Source: Nonlabens marinus S1-08 (lineage in GTDB: Bacteria; Bacteroidota; Bacteroidia; Flavobacteriales; Flavobacteriaceae). From it: a DNA stretch of 64,000 bases. The DNA is taken from NCBI RefSeq assembly GCF_000831385.1, contig NZ_AP014548.1, forward strand, positions 558,001 to 622,000, read 5' to 3'. Shown in pieces: positions 1-7,492 of the stretch (position 1 is its first letter; each line of letters starts with the position of its first letter). Made by a program: the position numbers and the translations under genes. Below the pieces are notes generated by a model. The model searched no databases, was not told the origin of the DNA, and worked only from the letters and a program-made list of their open reading frames with translations.

Positions 1-38
1 CCTATAAAACCTGCGGCTCCTGTTACTAATACTGTCAT
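1..38 (-). CDS. NAD-dependent epimerase/dehydratase, N-terminal fragment (partial)
   Basis: The first 38 bases, read on the minus strand from an ATG at 38, encode MTVLVTGAAGFIG and run off the window edge. This is the first beta strand and the glycine-rich GxxGxxG NAD(P)-binding loop of an extended short-chain dehydrogenase, the fold used by nucleotide-sugar epimerases and dehydratases. The substrate cannot be told from 12 residues. It is divergent from the glycosyltransferase operon that starts at 188, so a role in supplying a nucleotide sugar for envelope glycan or lipid A modification is possible but only inferred from position. Confidence 0.75.
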   Translation of the reverse strand, partial: MTVLVTGAAGFI

Positions 39-187
39 GGGCGAATAACTCATTTATCAAAAGAAACCATTATCAAGTGAGGCTCAAAGGATTTATTGAG
101 ATACTTGTAAAAATGGCAAAACTTCAAATTTACTTTAGAATATGCTCGTATTTTCGCAAATTAATCCAATCCTTTTGATAATTCTAC

Positions 188-901
188 ATGAATCAAGCGC
201 TTACTATCATCGTACCTGTTTATAATGAAGAAGAGAACCTGGCTCGTGTACGGCAAGAAATGGAGCGCTACATGGCAGTCGCCACGGTAAAAACAGGAGT
301 ACTATTTGTGAATGATGGCTCCCAAGATCAAAGTATAGATCTCATCAGGGAAATTTGTTCACAGAATCCCGCTTTTCAATACATCAATTTTGATAAGAAT
401 TATGGACTGAGTGCCGCGATAAAAGCAGGGTTTGACCATGTAGAAACAGAGTTTGTAGGTTACATTGATTCTGATTTGCAAACCACACCCATGGATTTTG
501 ATTTGCTTCTATCTCATATTGGAACCTACGATCTGGTTACTGGCGTGCGATCTAATCGCAAGGATAGTTTTGTAAAAAACATGTCTTCTACTATTGCTAA
601 CGGTATACGTCGCAGCTTTACTCATGACGGTATGGACGACACTGGGTGCCCATTAAAAGTCATCAAAACAGAATACGCTAAGCGTATACCAATGTTCAAG
701 GGATTGCACCGTTTTCTTCCAGCCATGATATTGCTACAAAACGGAAAAATAAAACAAGTACCCATTCAACACTTTGAACGTATTGCAGGAACCGCAAACT
801 TCGGAGTTTGGAATCGGTTGCTGGGACCCTTAATGGACTGCTTTGCTTATTTATGGATGAAAAAAAAATACATCAATTATAAGGTAGCAGATAAAGGATG
901 A
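188..901 (+). CDS. Family 2 glycosyltransferase, DPM1/ArnC-like polyprenyl-phosphate sugar transferase
   Basis: This 237-residue protein has the GT2 fold signatures: IIVPVYNEEENL (7-18), VNDGS (41-45) and the metal-binding D94-S-D96 followed by LQT, as in dolichyl/undecaprenyl-phosphate mannosyl- or aminoarabinosyltransferases. Such enzymes move a sugar from a nucleotide donor to a lipid phosphate on the cytoplasmic face. Unlike GtrB and ArnC, which usually have two C-terminal membrane segments, this protein ends soon after the catalytic domain with a basic, aromatic tail, so it is probably peripheral to the membrane. Its stop overlaps the next start (ATGA at 898-901), showing translational coupling to the LAB_N and ArnT-like genes. 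The sugar is not known. Confidence 0.85.
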   Translation: MNQALTIIVPVYNEEENLARVRQEMERYMAVATVKTGVLFVNDGSQDQSIDLIREICSQNPAFQYINFDKNYGLSAAIKAGFDHVETEFVGYIDSDLQTTPMDFDLLLSHIGTYDLVTGVRSNRKDSFVKNMSSTIANGIRRSFTHDGMDDTGCPLKVIKTEYAKRIPMFKGLHRFLPAMILLQNGKIKQVPIQHFERIAGTANFGVWNRLLGPLMDCFAYLWMKKKYINYKVADKG

Positions 902-1518
902 GTGATTGGTTAGTATATGCCATAGGGTTCATCGCACAAATTCTTTTTTCAGCAAGATCCATCATGCAATGGGTAGTGTCTGAAAAAAACAAAAGAGTGT
1001 TGACACCTGTGTTGTTTTGGCAACTCAGCTTGATTGCTTCATTCTTATTGTTCATTTACGGGTACCTGAGGGACGACTTTGCTATCATGCTAGGTCAAGT
1101 TCTCACTTACTTTATTTACATACGCAACATGCAATTGCAGCGCAGCTGGCAACTTTTTCCAGGATGGTTGCGGTTATTTTTGTACGCTTTTCCATTGATC
1201 ATTGTTATCATAGGGTTTAATAATCAAGTATACGATAGTGTCTCCTTGTTCCAAAACTCAAATATTCCGCTTTGGCTTTTAATCTTAGGAATTGTGGCAC
1301 AGGTAGTTTTTACTTTGCGATTTTTATACCAGTGGTTTTATTCTGAAAAAAGGAAAGAATCCTCACTACCTATGGGCTTTTGGGTACTGAGCCTTTTAGG
1401 TTCTTTATTAATTTTGACCTATGCGATTATACGTAAGGATCCTGTATTATTGGTAGGTCATTTGTTGGGTATGTTTTTATACTTGCGCAACATAGTAATC
1501 CTGAAAAAACAGTCATGA
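898..1518 (+). CDS. Membrane protein with two tandem LAB_N (lipid-A-disaccharide synthase N-terminal-like) domains
   Basis: This 206-residue protein is almost wholly hydrophobic and contains the LAB_N pattern twice. Unit 1 (about 12-80) has ARSIMQWVVSEK...FWQLSLIASFLLFIYGYLRDD...YIRNMQL; unit 2 (about 130-202) has LRFLYQWFYSEK...FWVLSLLGSLLILTYAIIRKD...YLRNIVI. Each unit should give about three membrane helices. LAB_N is named for a segment fused to some LpxB proteins and is common as a free membrane protein beside GT2 and ArnT-like genes. Overlapping ATGA junctions on both sides place it in the middle of the operon. A flippase or scaffold for the lipid-linked sugar is an inference from position; no enzymatic motif is visible. 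Confidence 0.85.
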   Translation: MSDWLVYAIGFIAQILFSARSIMQWVVSEKNKRVLTPVLFWQLSLIASFLLFIYGYLRDDFAIMLGQVLTYFIYIRNMQLQRSWQLFPGWLRLFLYAFPLIIVIIGFNNQVYDSVSLFQNSNIPLWLLILGIVAQVVFTLRFLYQWFYSEKRKESSLPMGFWVLSLLGSLLILTYAIIRKDPVLLVGHLLGMFLYLRNIVILKKQS

Positions 1519-3140
1519 GAGACCTGATAGAAAAACACCCATACTGGACCATCCTTATTTTATGGGGATGCGTTTTTCTAGCGCATCTAGGCGTTCTTTA
1601 TCCTAATATTATGGAAGCCCGCAATTTCATCACGGCTCGAGAAATGCTGACGGAGGGCAACTGGATATTGACCACCATGGACGGCTTGCCACGTTATGAA
1701 AAACCACCTTTACCTACTTGGCTTACTGCGTTTTCCGGAGCCCTTTTCGGTTTCAAAAGTCTTGCAGGGTTGCGACTTCCTGCAGCGTTCATAACACTTG
1801 TACTGTTGTTTGTGATGTATGCGCTTTCGCGAAAGCTGACTCACAACAAAACCTATGCACTTGTGACGACCTTAGTGCTAGGTACCTCATTTTACATCAT
1901 TTTTGCTGGCCGAAACGGCACATGGGACATATTTGCGCATAGTTTTATGCTGTTAGGAATTTACTTTCTGTTCCAGTTTTTTGAAACATCATGGCAGCTC
2001 TATACGAACTCTTTATTGGCAGGACTATTCATCGGTTTGTCCTTTATGAGTAAAGGTCCAGTGTCACATTATGCCTTGCTATTGCCATTTCTGATCGCAT
2101 ATGGCGTCATCTATCGCTTTGCAGATTTTAGAAAAAAATGGGTGCCACTCGCTCTTATGATTTTAATAATCACCATCCTTTCTGCCTGGTGGGGTTATTA
2201 TATTTATCTCTTTGACGCAGACGACGCGACCCGAATCGCAGAGAAAGAATCAGGTCGATGGATCGATTATGAAACCAAACCATTCTATTATTACTGGAGT
2301 TTTTTCACTCAATCAGGCATCTGGACCATTCCAGGCTTCATTTGTTTGCTGTACCCTTATTTGAAATCGCGGGTCTCTAATTTAAAGGCATATCAGTTTG
2401 TTCTATTATGGACACTTGCTTCTTTGTTACTTCTTTCCATCATTCCTACTAAAAAATCTAGGTATTTACTGCCCGTATTGATTCCGCTAGCCATGACTAT
2501 AGGTTTCTATATGGAATATTTATTCTTGTACTTTAAAACAACAACAAGGCGGTGGGAGACCTGGCCAGTCTATTTTAATTATGGATTGATTGCCACTATC
2601 GGGATCGCGTTTCCAATAGGAGCTTTTTTATATCTAGGACCCCAGTTGGAGGGACATTATGTGTCCTATATTCTCACCTCAATTGCGCTGGTCTGTGTAG
2701 GAGTCTTTTTATTTATACAACTTAGAAAAAAGAACTTTGCCAAAGTCTTTTACGGTACCATCTCCTTTATATTATTCACTGTAGCTCTAGGCTTCCCGTT
2801 AGCGAACGCATTATTGGGAAACCCTGAATATGAAACCTTTTCCGAACTTAAAAAATCCAGCCTACCGATCTTGACCTTAGACAATCTGACGCCAGAACTC
2901 GTGTGGGAATATGGAGAAATCACTAAGCACACCAGCATGAGTGAATTGCGTCAACAACAGCAGTTGGACTCGATTATGGTATTAACTACTTTTGAAAAAG
3001 ACAAAACCCGTCTGGATTCATTGAGGTCTGATTATAGTGTAGAATGGAAGGGCACCGTAGACCTCAACCCTTTAGACAGCACTAGAAGTTCTTACAAAGA
3101 CCGATTAAAAAGCGATTATTATTTGTTATCAAGGAATTAA
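1515..3140 (+). CDS. ArnT-like/GT-C family 39 glycosyltransferase, probable lipid A sugar transferase
   Basis: This 541-residue polytopic membrane protein begins with a short cytoplasmic segment and a membrane helix, followed by the periplasmic loop motif EARNFITAREM (34-44) and RYEKPPLPTW (60-69). That loop is typical of ArnT and PMT-type transferases, where acidic residues bind the metal and lipid phosphate. About ten further hydrophobic segments follow, then a soluble C-terminal domain from about residue 440. The family transfers a sugar from undecaprenyl phosphate to lipid A or to proteins in the periplasm. It is the last gene of an operon with a GT2 enzyme and a LAB_N protein, which favours lipid A. 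One palindrome copy (core at 1823) lies inside it and encodes ALSRKL. Confidence 0.85.
   Translation: MRDLIEKHPYWTILILWGCVFLAHLGVLYPNIMEARNFITAREMLTEGNWILTTMDGLPRYEKPPLPTWLTAFSGALFGFKSLAGLRLPAAFITLVLLFVMYALSRKLTHNKTYALVTTLVLGTSFYIIFAGRNGTWDIFAHSFMLLGIYFLFQFFETSWQLYTNSLLAGLFIGLSFMSKGPVSHYALLLPFLIAYGVIYRFADFRKKWVPLALMILIITILSAWWGYYIYLFDADDATRIAEKESGRWIDYETKPFYYYWSFFTQSGIWTIPGFICLLYPYLKSRVSNLKAYQFVLLWTLASLLLLSIIPTKKSRYLLPVLIPLAMTIGFYMEYLFLYFKTTTRRWETWPVYFNYGLIATIGIAFPIGAFLYLGPQLEGHYVSYILTSIALVCVGVFLFIQLRKKNFAKVFYGTISFILFTVALGFPLANALLGNPEYETFSELKKSSLPILTLDNLTPELVWEYGEITKHTSMSELRQQQQLDSIMVLTTFEKDKTRLDSLRSDYSVEWKGTVDLNPLDSTRSSYKDRLKSDYYLLSRN
1823..1836. repeat. Interspersed palindrome copy 1 (core GCTTTCGCGAAAGC)
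   Basis: Perfect 14-base palindrome inside the ArnT-like gene; it is read as LSRK in that frame. The flanks break the longer 20-base form on the right side (TGAC instead of GAA). Confidence 0.9.
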
Positions 3141-3456
3141 CACGATCTACATTACCATATTTCATTATTCTAGGTTGATACTTAGGAATGCCACTCTTAT
3201 TGCAAGAGTGAACAGCCTAAAAACTTTTCTGCTCAGGGAGCATAAATAATTGATTATCAGAAAGATCTTACAACTATTTTAAGGAGCAAACCCAATTAAG
3301 TTCACGAACTTAAATCATTGTAAGGCATCGCAGCGTATAATATTCGCCTGAGCAATACAGTGATTTGAATCTATCCCTTCACAAGTATTTCCAGAAGATG
3401 AAATATCAGTAAAATTGTAAGGTGGTGTCCATATTAAGAGATGAAAAACTAGATTT
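3141..3456. other. 316-base intergenic region with two small inverted repeats
   Basis: No convincing gene is seen here. A 7-bp hairpin with a 5-base loop (CACTCTT / AAGAGTG, 3192-3210) follows the ArnT-like gene but has no T-tract, so it is at best a weak terminator. An 8-bp inverted repeat with a 2-base centre (TTAAGTTC-AC-GAACTTAA, 3296-3313) lies about 145 bases before the DUF421 start and has the shape of an operator for a dimeric regulator. Confidence 0.5.
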
Positions 3457-4011
3457 ATGAAATTTGAAAACGCCTCAGAGTGGCTACTTTTTGACCTTTC
3501 TACAGCTGCTATTATTGCACTTAGTGTAATGATCATATTTAGCACGTTGATAGTTATTACTAGAATTTCTGGACTGCGCACGTTTGCTAAAATGACCAGC
3601 TTTGACTTTGCTACAACCATTGCGATTGGAAGTATCCTTGCGACCATATCTATTGATCCTAAGGTATCGATTACTAATGGTGCAGTGGCCTTAGTTTCCA
3701 TTATTGCCTTTCAGGTGATTTTTGCGTTGATACAGCGTAAATCAGAAGTCTTCAGAAAAACAGCTACCAACAAGCCTGTTTTATTAATGACGAATGGAAA
3801 AATTTTAGAGGATAATCTAGCGAACACCAATTTACATAGGTCTGAATTGATCGCAAAATTGAGAGAAGCAAATGTGTTGAAATTCGAAGATGTTAAAGCT
3901 GTAGTACTTGAAAGTACAGGAGACGTTAGCGTACTTCACGGGAGCAAAGATGTGACATTGGAAAGTCGCTTGCTGGACTTCTTAGAACCCTCTAAAAGTA
4001 AAAAAGAGTAG
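3457..4011 (+). CDS. DUF421 (YetF/YcaP-type) membrane protein
   Basis: This 184-residue protein has about three membrane segments between residues 15 and 88 (AAIIALSVMIIFSTLIVITRI, then two hydrophobic stretches around FATTIAIGSILA and ALVSIIAFQVIF). A cytoplasmic domain follows with the family pattern P-LLMTNGKILEDNL...ELIAKLREANV...DVKAVVLESTGDVSVL. DUF421 proteins are widespread and in Bacillus spores include YetF-like proteins; their molecular role is not settled. The protein is at the short end for the family, which often has a longer C-terminal domain. The start ATG at 3457 fits the first membrane helix. It stands alone between two intergenic regions. Confidence 0.85.
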   Translation: MKFENASEWLLFDLSTAAIIALSVMIIFSTLIVITRISGLRTFAKMTSFDFATTIAIGSILATISIDPKVSITNGAVALVSIIAFQVIFALIQRKSEVFRKTATNKPVLLMTNGKILEDNLANTNLHRSELIAKLREANVLKFEDVKAVVLESTGDVSVLHGSKDVTLESRLLDFLEPSKSKKE

Positions 4012-4190
4012 TAATGCTATAATCAATGAAAGGCGGTAAGTAGCTAGTCCCTTTTAAACCATTGACACTATCAAAATTTATTCTAGAATAACAACCGTAT
4101 TCCAAGTCATGTATCAAGGGCTTACCTGATATCAAAGTCGAAAGAAAAAGAATAAGATTAGGTTAGACAATCTAGCAAGTATTACAAAAC

Positions 4191-4221
4191 AAAACCCCAT
4201 CAGTACGACTAATGGAGTTTT
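4191..4221 (-). terminator. Probable terminator of the DUF2383 gene
   Basis: On the minus strand AAAACTCCAT and ATGGGGTTTT can pair with one mismatch around an 11-base loop, and a T-rich stretch follows. It lies about 20 bases past the stop of the ferritin-like gene at 4243. Confidence 0.5.
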
Positions 4222-4242
4222 CATTGCAATCAAAAGATCGTA

Positions 4243-4689
4243 TTACCAGGTTTTCTCTAATGAGTTTACCTTAGTCAATGCACTTTGAATATTATCTCGG
4301 TGCTTCGTCAGTACGCTTTTTGTAGAAGGTGGTAAGCTCGTCTCATTGATGATTTCATTATACTCTTCAACAGCGGTCTTTTCTCCACGAATCGCCTCTT
4401 CCAAGATGCTTTCTTCATTGTCACTGGAAAAAGTGGACTTAATGTTCATCCACATGCGGTGAGCATCTCCTGCCACACTTGTTCCTTTGTCTGGCTCCTG
4501 CCCGAAACTCTTTAATTCCGCTTTCAATTCATGACCGAAATTATAACGCTCCTGCGCCTGCTGTCCGAAAAAACTTTTCAACTGTGCATTTTTAACATTG
4601 TCTGCGGCGGCTTTATAACCAGCTTCTGCATCATAGTTTTTTTCTAATAACGCATTTAATTTTTTTCCTACTTCATCTGTATAGCTCAT
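4243..4689 (-). CDS. PA2169-type four-helix-bundle protein (DUF2383, ferritin-like)
   Basis: This 148-residue, all-helical protein carries ferritin-like E-x-x-(Y/H) patterns, including LEKNYDAEAGYKAAADNV near the N terminus, FFGQQAQERYNFGHELKAEL (about 40-59) and LEEAIRGEKTAVEEYNEII (about 97-115). The spacing of Glu, His and Tyr resembles the di-iron or four-helix bundle families used in stress and iron handling, but metal binding is not proven. There is no signal peptide. In other bacteria, DUF2383 proteins often respond to osmotic or oxidative stress. It is transcribed alone; a probable terminator follows it. Confidence 0.85.
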   Translation of the reverse strand: MSYTDEVGKKLNALLEKNYDAEAGYKAAADNVKNAQLKSFFGQQAQERYNFGHELKAELKSFGQEPDKGTSVAGDAHRMWMNIKSTFSSDNEESILEEAIRGEKTAVEEYNEIINETSLPPSTKSVLTKHRDNIQSALTKVNSLEKTW

Positions 4690-4930
4690 GATAATTAATT
4701 TAAAATTAGATCACTAAATTAGATTTAAGTAGGCTGTTTCTTACACCAATTAATACGGCTTTGGCTATGTTTTAGGTTGGATTTAACGATGTAAGATTTC
4801 TTTCAGCTAGTTGTTTATCTATCCTTAAAGCCAAAAGTAAATCAACAAGTAATAGTCAAAGTCCAGTTCGTGTAGACTGATTTCACTAGCTTTAAGCTAT
4901 AGATATTAAAACAACAACTAAAATTACTCT

Positions 4931-6046
4931 ATGAACCTCTCCTATTGGGAATGGAAGTCCTGGCTCACTGATGTAGATTTCACCATCATCGGTAGTGGTA
5001 TCGTAGGGCTCAATACAGCACTACATTTAAGAGATCGATTCCCGAATTCTAAAATTTTAGTTTTAGAGAAGGGGATTCTACCGCAAGGAGCCAGCACTAA
5101 GAATGCAGGTTTTGCGTGTTTTGGCAGTTTGAGCGAGCTCATAGATGACTTAGTTCACCACAGTGAAAATGAGGTTATTGAATTAGTACAGCAACGCATC
5201 GACGGCCTCAACCTGCTACACTCTACACTGGGAGATGACGCCATGGATTATCAAGAATTAGGTGGCTACGAATTGTTTTTAGAGTCCGATCCCCAACTAT
5301 ATGAGACCTGCAGGGATCAAGTGAATTTAATTAATGAGCTCCTAAAACCTATTTGTAAGAAACCTGTGTTTTCCTTTATCGACAACAGTCTCGCTTTTAA
5401 AAACATAAAAAGTCAATACAGCTTTAATCCTTTTGAAGGCCAAATTGACACAGGCAAAATGATGGAATCTCTATTGCGCCTAGTGCAAAGCAAAAACATC
5501 AATATTTTAAATAATATAACTGTAGAGAAACTCTCTCAAGGCGCTAATAAAGTTCACATAGCTACCAATCATTTCGAACTTACGACTTCTCATGTTTTTG
5601 TGGCGACTAATGGGTTTGCCTCGCAACTCTTAGAGGAGTCTGTCAAACCAGCTAGAGCTCAAGTCCTAATTACAAAGCCTATAAAAGACCTGCATATTAA
5701 AGGAACCTTCCATTTAGACCGTGGGTATTATTACTTTAGGAATATTGATGATAGAGTATTACTAGGTGGAGGCAGGAACTTAGACTTCAAAGCAGAGGAA
5801 ACTATTGAATTTACACAATCGAGATTGATTCAAGATAAATTAGAAGACCTATTAAAAACCACCATCTTACCTGACACTTATTTTGAAATAGACCACCGCT
5901 GGTCAGGAATTATGGGAATAGGAAACTCTAAAAAACCTATTGTTAAACAGCTGGATGCTAATATTTACTGTGGCGTACGCCTGGGCGGCATGGGTGTGGC
6001 CATAGGAAGTACGATAGGCAAAGACCTGGCCTATCTGTTAGAGTAA
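4931..6046 (+). CDS. FAD-dependent oxidoreductase of the DAO family
   Basis: This 371-residue protein begins with a Rossmann FAD-binding motif, FTIIGSGIVGL (GxGxxG at 21-26), then an acidic end of strand 2 (LVLEKG) and the DAO-family segment GASTKNAGFACFG, which contacts the flavin. The C-terminal part has RWSGIMGIG and GVRLGGMGVAIGSTIGKDLA, the second flavin-binding part of glycine/D-amino acid oxidase-like enzymes. The likely reaction is oxidation of an amine or amino acid, but the substrate cannot be read from sequence. It has no membrane segment or signal peptide and is a single-gene transcript ended by the hairpin at 6069-6102. Confidence 0.85.
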   Translation: MNLSYWEWKSWLTDVDFTIIGSGIVGLNTALHLRDRFPNSKILVLEKGILPQGASTKNAGFACFGSLSELIDDLVHHSENEVIELVQQRIDGLNLLHSTLGDDAMDYQELGGYELFLESDPQLYETCRDQVNLINELLKPICKKPVFSFIDNSLAFKNIKSQYSFNPFEGQIDTGKMMESLLRLVQSKNINILNNITVEKLSQGANKVHIATNHFELTTSHVFVATNGFASQLLEESVKPARAQVLITKPIKDLHIKGTFHLDRGYYYFRNIDDRVLLGGGRNLDFKAEETIEFTQSRLIQDKLEDLLKTTILPDTYFEIDHRWSGIMGIGNSKKPIVKQLDANIYCGVRLGGMGVAIGSTIGKDLAYLLE

Positions 6047-6068
6047 GCAAAAAGATACACTAAAAATG

Positions 6069-6102
6069 AAAGCCCAACTTTCAAAAGGAAATTGGGCTTT
6101 TT
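6069..6102 (+). terminator. Intrinsic terminator after the FAD oxidoreductase
   Basis: AAAGCCCAA (6069-6077) pairs perfectly with TTGGGCTTT (6092-6100), and a T-run follows. It starts 23 bases after the stop codon at 6046. Confidence 0.85.
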
Positions 6103-6188
6103 GCTTGCAGAAAGGAAGGATTAACTCACATTGATCCCATTTACAACACCTTGAAAATAAAGCCTCATATCGCTAACGCGATCTCTTT

Positions 6189-6247
6189 GCTTTTTCCATT
6201 TCTTAGACCTTCAAAGCGTTGCTTTAGGCCTTAAAAATGGAAAAAGC
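6189..6247. repeat. Long imperfect hairpin of about 59 bases beside tRNA-Ser
   Basis: GCTTTTTCCATTT (6189-6201) is exactly complementary to AAATGGAAAAAGC (6235-6247). An inner stem AAAGC-GTT-GCTTT closes the tip (6213-6225), and the sequence between pairs imperfectly. It overlaps the last bases of the tRNA-Ser terminator. It could be a second terminator, a processing structure or a small mobile inverted-repeat remnant. Confidence 0.6.
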
Positions 6248-6277
6248 CCGATTCCCTTTCGGGAATCAGGCTTTGCA
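6242..6277 (-). terminator. Intrinsic terminator after tRNA-Ser
   Basis: On the minus strand AAAGCCTGATTCCC, a GAAA-type loop and GGGAATCGGGCTTT form a strong stem with one G-T pair, followed by T residues. It starts about 7 bases past the tRNA 3' end. Confidence 0.85.
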
Positions 6278-6283
6278 TTAGTG

Positions 6284-6368
6284 CAGAGAGGAAGGGATTC
6301 GAACCCTCGAAACGTTGCCGTTTACACGCTTTCCAGGCGTGCGCCTTCGACCGCTCGGCCACCTCTCT
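6284..6368 (-). tRNA. tRNA-Ser (anticodon GGA)
   Basis: The 85-base minus-strand sequence folds as a class II tRNA. The acceptor stem is AGAGAGG/CCTCTCT with discriminator G. The D-arm contains GCCGAGCGGTCGAAGGC. The anticodon stem CACGC/GCGTG encloses the loop CTGGAAA, giving anticodon GGA. A long variable arm follows (TGTAAACGGCAACGTTTC region), and the T-arm has GGTTCGAATCC. GGA reads serine UCC and UCU codons. The 3' CCA is not encoded. Confidence 0.95.
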
Positions 6369-6418
6369 AAAACGAAATGCAAGATTACGACTTTAACTCG
6401 CTTCTTGCAAATAAGAAA

Positions 6419-7492
6419 TCATTCTGTCACCTCCCCACGCAAGGATTTTTCAAAATAATGCTTGAAGTCAGCAAGTGTTGTGGTGTAATTCAATAAGTAC
6501 ATCATTTTGGCCAGCGCAGTTTCCGTGGTCATGTCTTTACCAGACACCATCCCAATAGCTTTAAGCTGTACACTGGTTTCATATTTCCCCATGTCCACAG
6601 CACCTCCACGGCATTGGGTCACGTTTACAATATAAACGCCTTTATCAAGAGTTCTTTTCATCGCATCGACAAACCATTGCTCACTAGGGGCGTTCCCGCT
6701 GCCATAGGTTTCCAGTACGATGCCTTTCAATTCAGGAATATTACAAATCGCATTGACCACCTCAGGGGTTATTCCAGGAAACAGTTTGAGAATGACGACA
6801 TCATTGACAAAATCAGGGCGGTAAAACATCTTGTACTCATCTTCAGGAAGCTGTGGTTGGTTCGCTTTCGCGAAAGCGAACTCATCAAAAGTTCCCTGCC
6901 ATAAAAGATTCTGATCAATATTGAGATGTACCCCACTTATCGCTAGCGGCGGATAGTTAGGTGACATAAATGCTTCAAAATGATCTGCACTCACCTTAGC
7001 TGTCCGGTTTGCGCGATACAACTGATATTCAAAATAAATGCAAACTTCTCTAATGATAGGCCTACCGTTTTGAATCTGGGATGCCAGCTGTATGGTGGTA
7101 ATTAAATTTTCCTTAGCATCTGTTCTTAAGTCGCCTATAGGCAGCTGTGAGCCTGTTAGAATAATAGGCTTAGTCAAGTTCTCAAACATAAAGCTCAAGG
7201 CACTGCCGGTGTACGCCATAGTATCACTACCATGCAAGACAACAAAGCCATCAAAATCATCATAGCGCTCATGAATCATCTCTCCCAGCCGCTGCCAGCT
7301 TTTCAAGTTCATGTTAGAGGAATCTATGGGATGAGTATATGAGATTGTACTGATCTCGCAGTCCAGTTGTCGCAACTCTGGTATATGCAGGAGGAGTTCT
7401 TCAAAGTTAAATGATTTAAGAGCCCAGGTTTCTGGATCCTTCATCATCCCAATCGTACCGCCAGTATATATAAGAAGAATTCTAGGCTTCAT
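6419..7492 (-). CDS. ansA: Type I (cytoplasmic) L-asparaginase
   Basis: The 357-residue protein converts asparagine to aspartate and ammonia. It carries both halves of the asparaginase active site: IYTGGTIGMM near residues 8-17, where the first Thr is the nucleophile, and VLHGSDTMAYTGSALSFM (about 84-101) with the second Thr-Asp pair. TGSQLPI follows. There is no signal peptide, which fits the cytoplasmic AnsA type. I chose the ATG at 7492 over an upstream TTG at 7498; it overlaps the end of the acyltransferase gene by 11 bases, so the two are translated from one message. A palindrome copy (6861-6880) lies inside and encodes FAFAKAN in a non-catalytic region. Confidence 0.9.
   Translation of the reverse strand: MKPRILLIYTGGTIGMMKDPETWALKSFNFEELLLHIPELRQLDCEISTISYTHPIDSSNMNLKSWQRLGEMIHERYDDFDGFVVLHGSDTMAYTGSALSFMFENLTKPIILTGSQLPIGDLRTDAKENLITTIQLASQIQNGRPIIREVCIYFEYQLYRANRTAKVSADHFEAFMSPNYPPLAISGVHLNIDQNLLWQGTFDEFAFAKANQPQLPEDEYKMFYRPDFVNDVVILKLFPGITPEVVNAICNIPELKGIVLETYGSGNAPSEQWFVDAMKRTLDKGVYIVNVTQCRGGAVDMGKYETSVQLKAIGMVSGKDMTTETALAKMMYLLNYTTTLADFKHYFEKSLRGEVTE
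6861..6880. repeat. Interspersed palindrome copy 2 (full 20 bases)
   Basis: Perfect 20-base form TTCGCTTTCGCGAAAGCGAA, inside ansA; flanking G and C extend the symmetry to 22 bases. It is read as FAFAKA in the asparaginase frame. Confidence 0.9.

Noticed and set aside
3315..3701. 128-residue minus-strand frame opposite the DUF421 start
   Set aside because: It lies on the other strand of a clear gene, has no recognisable domain and is rich in Ile/Val as expected from a mirror of a membrane protein gene.
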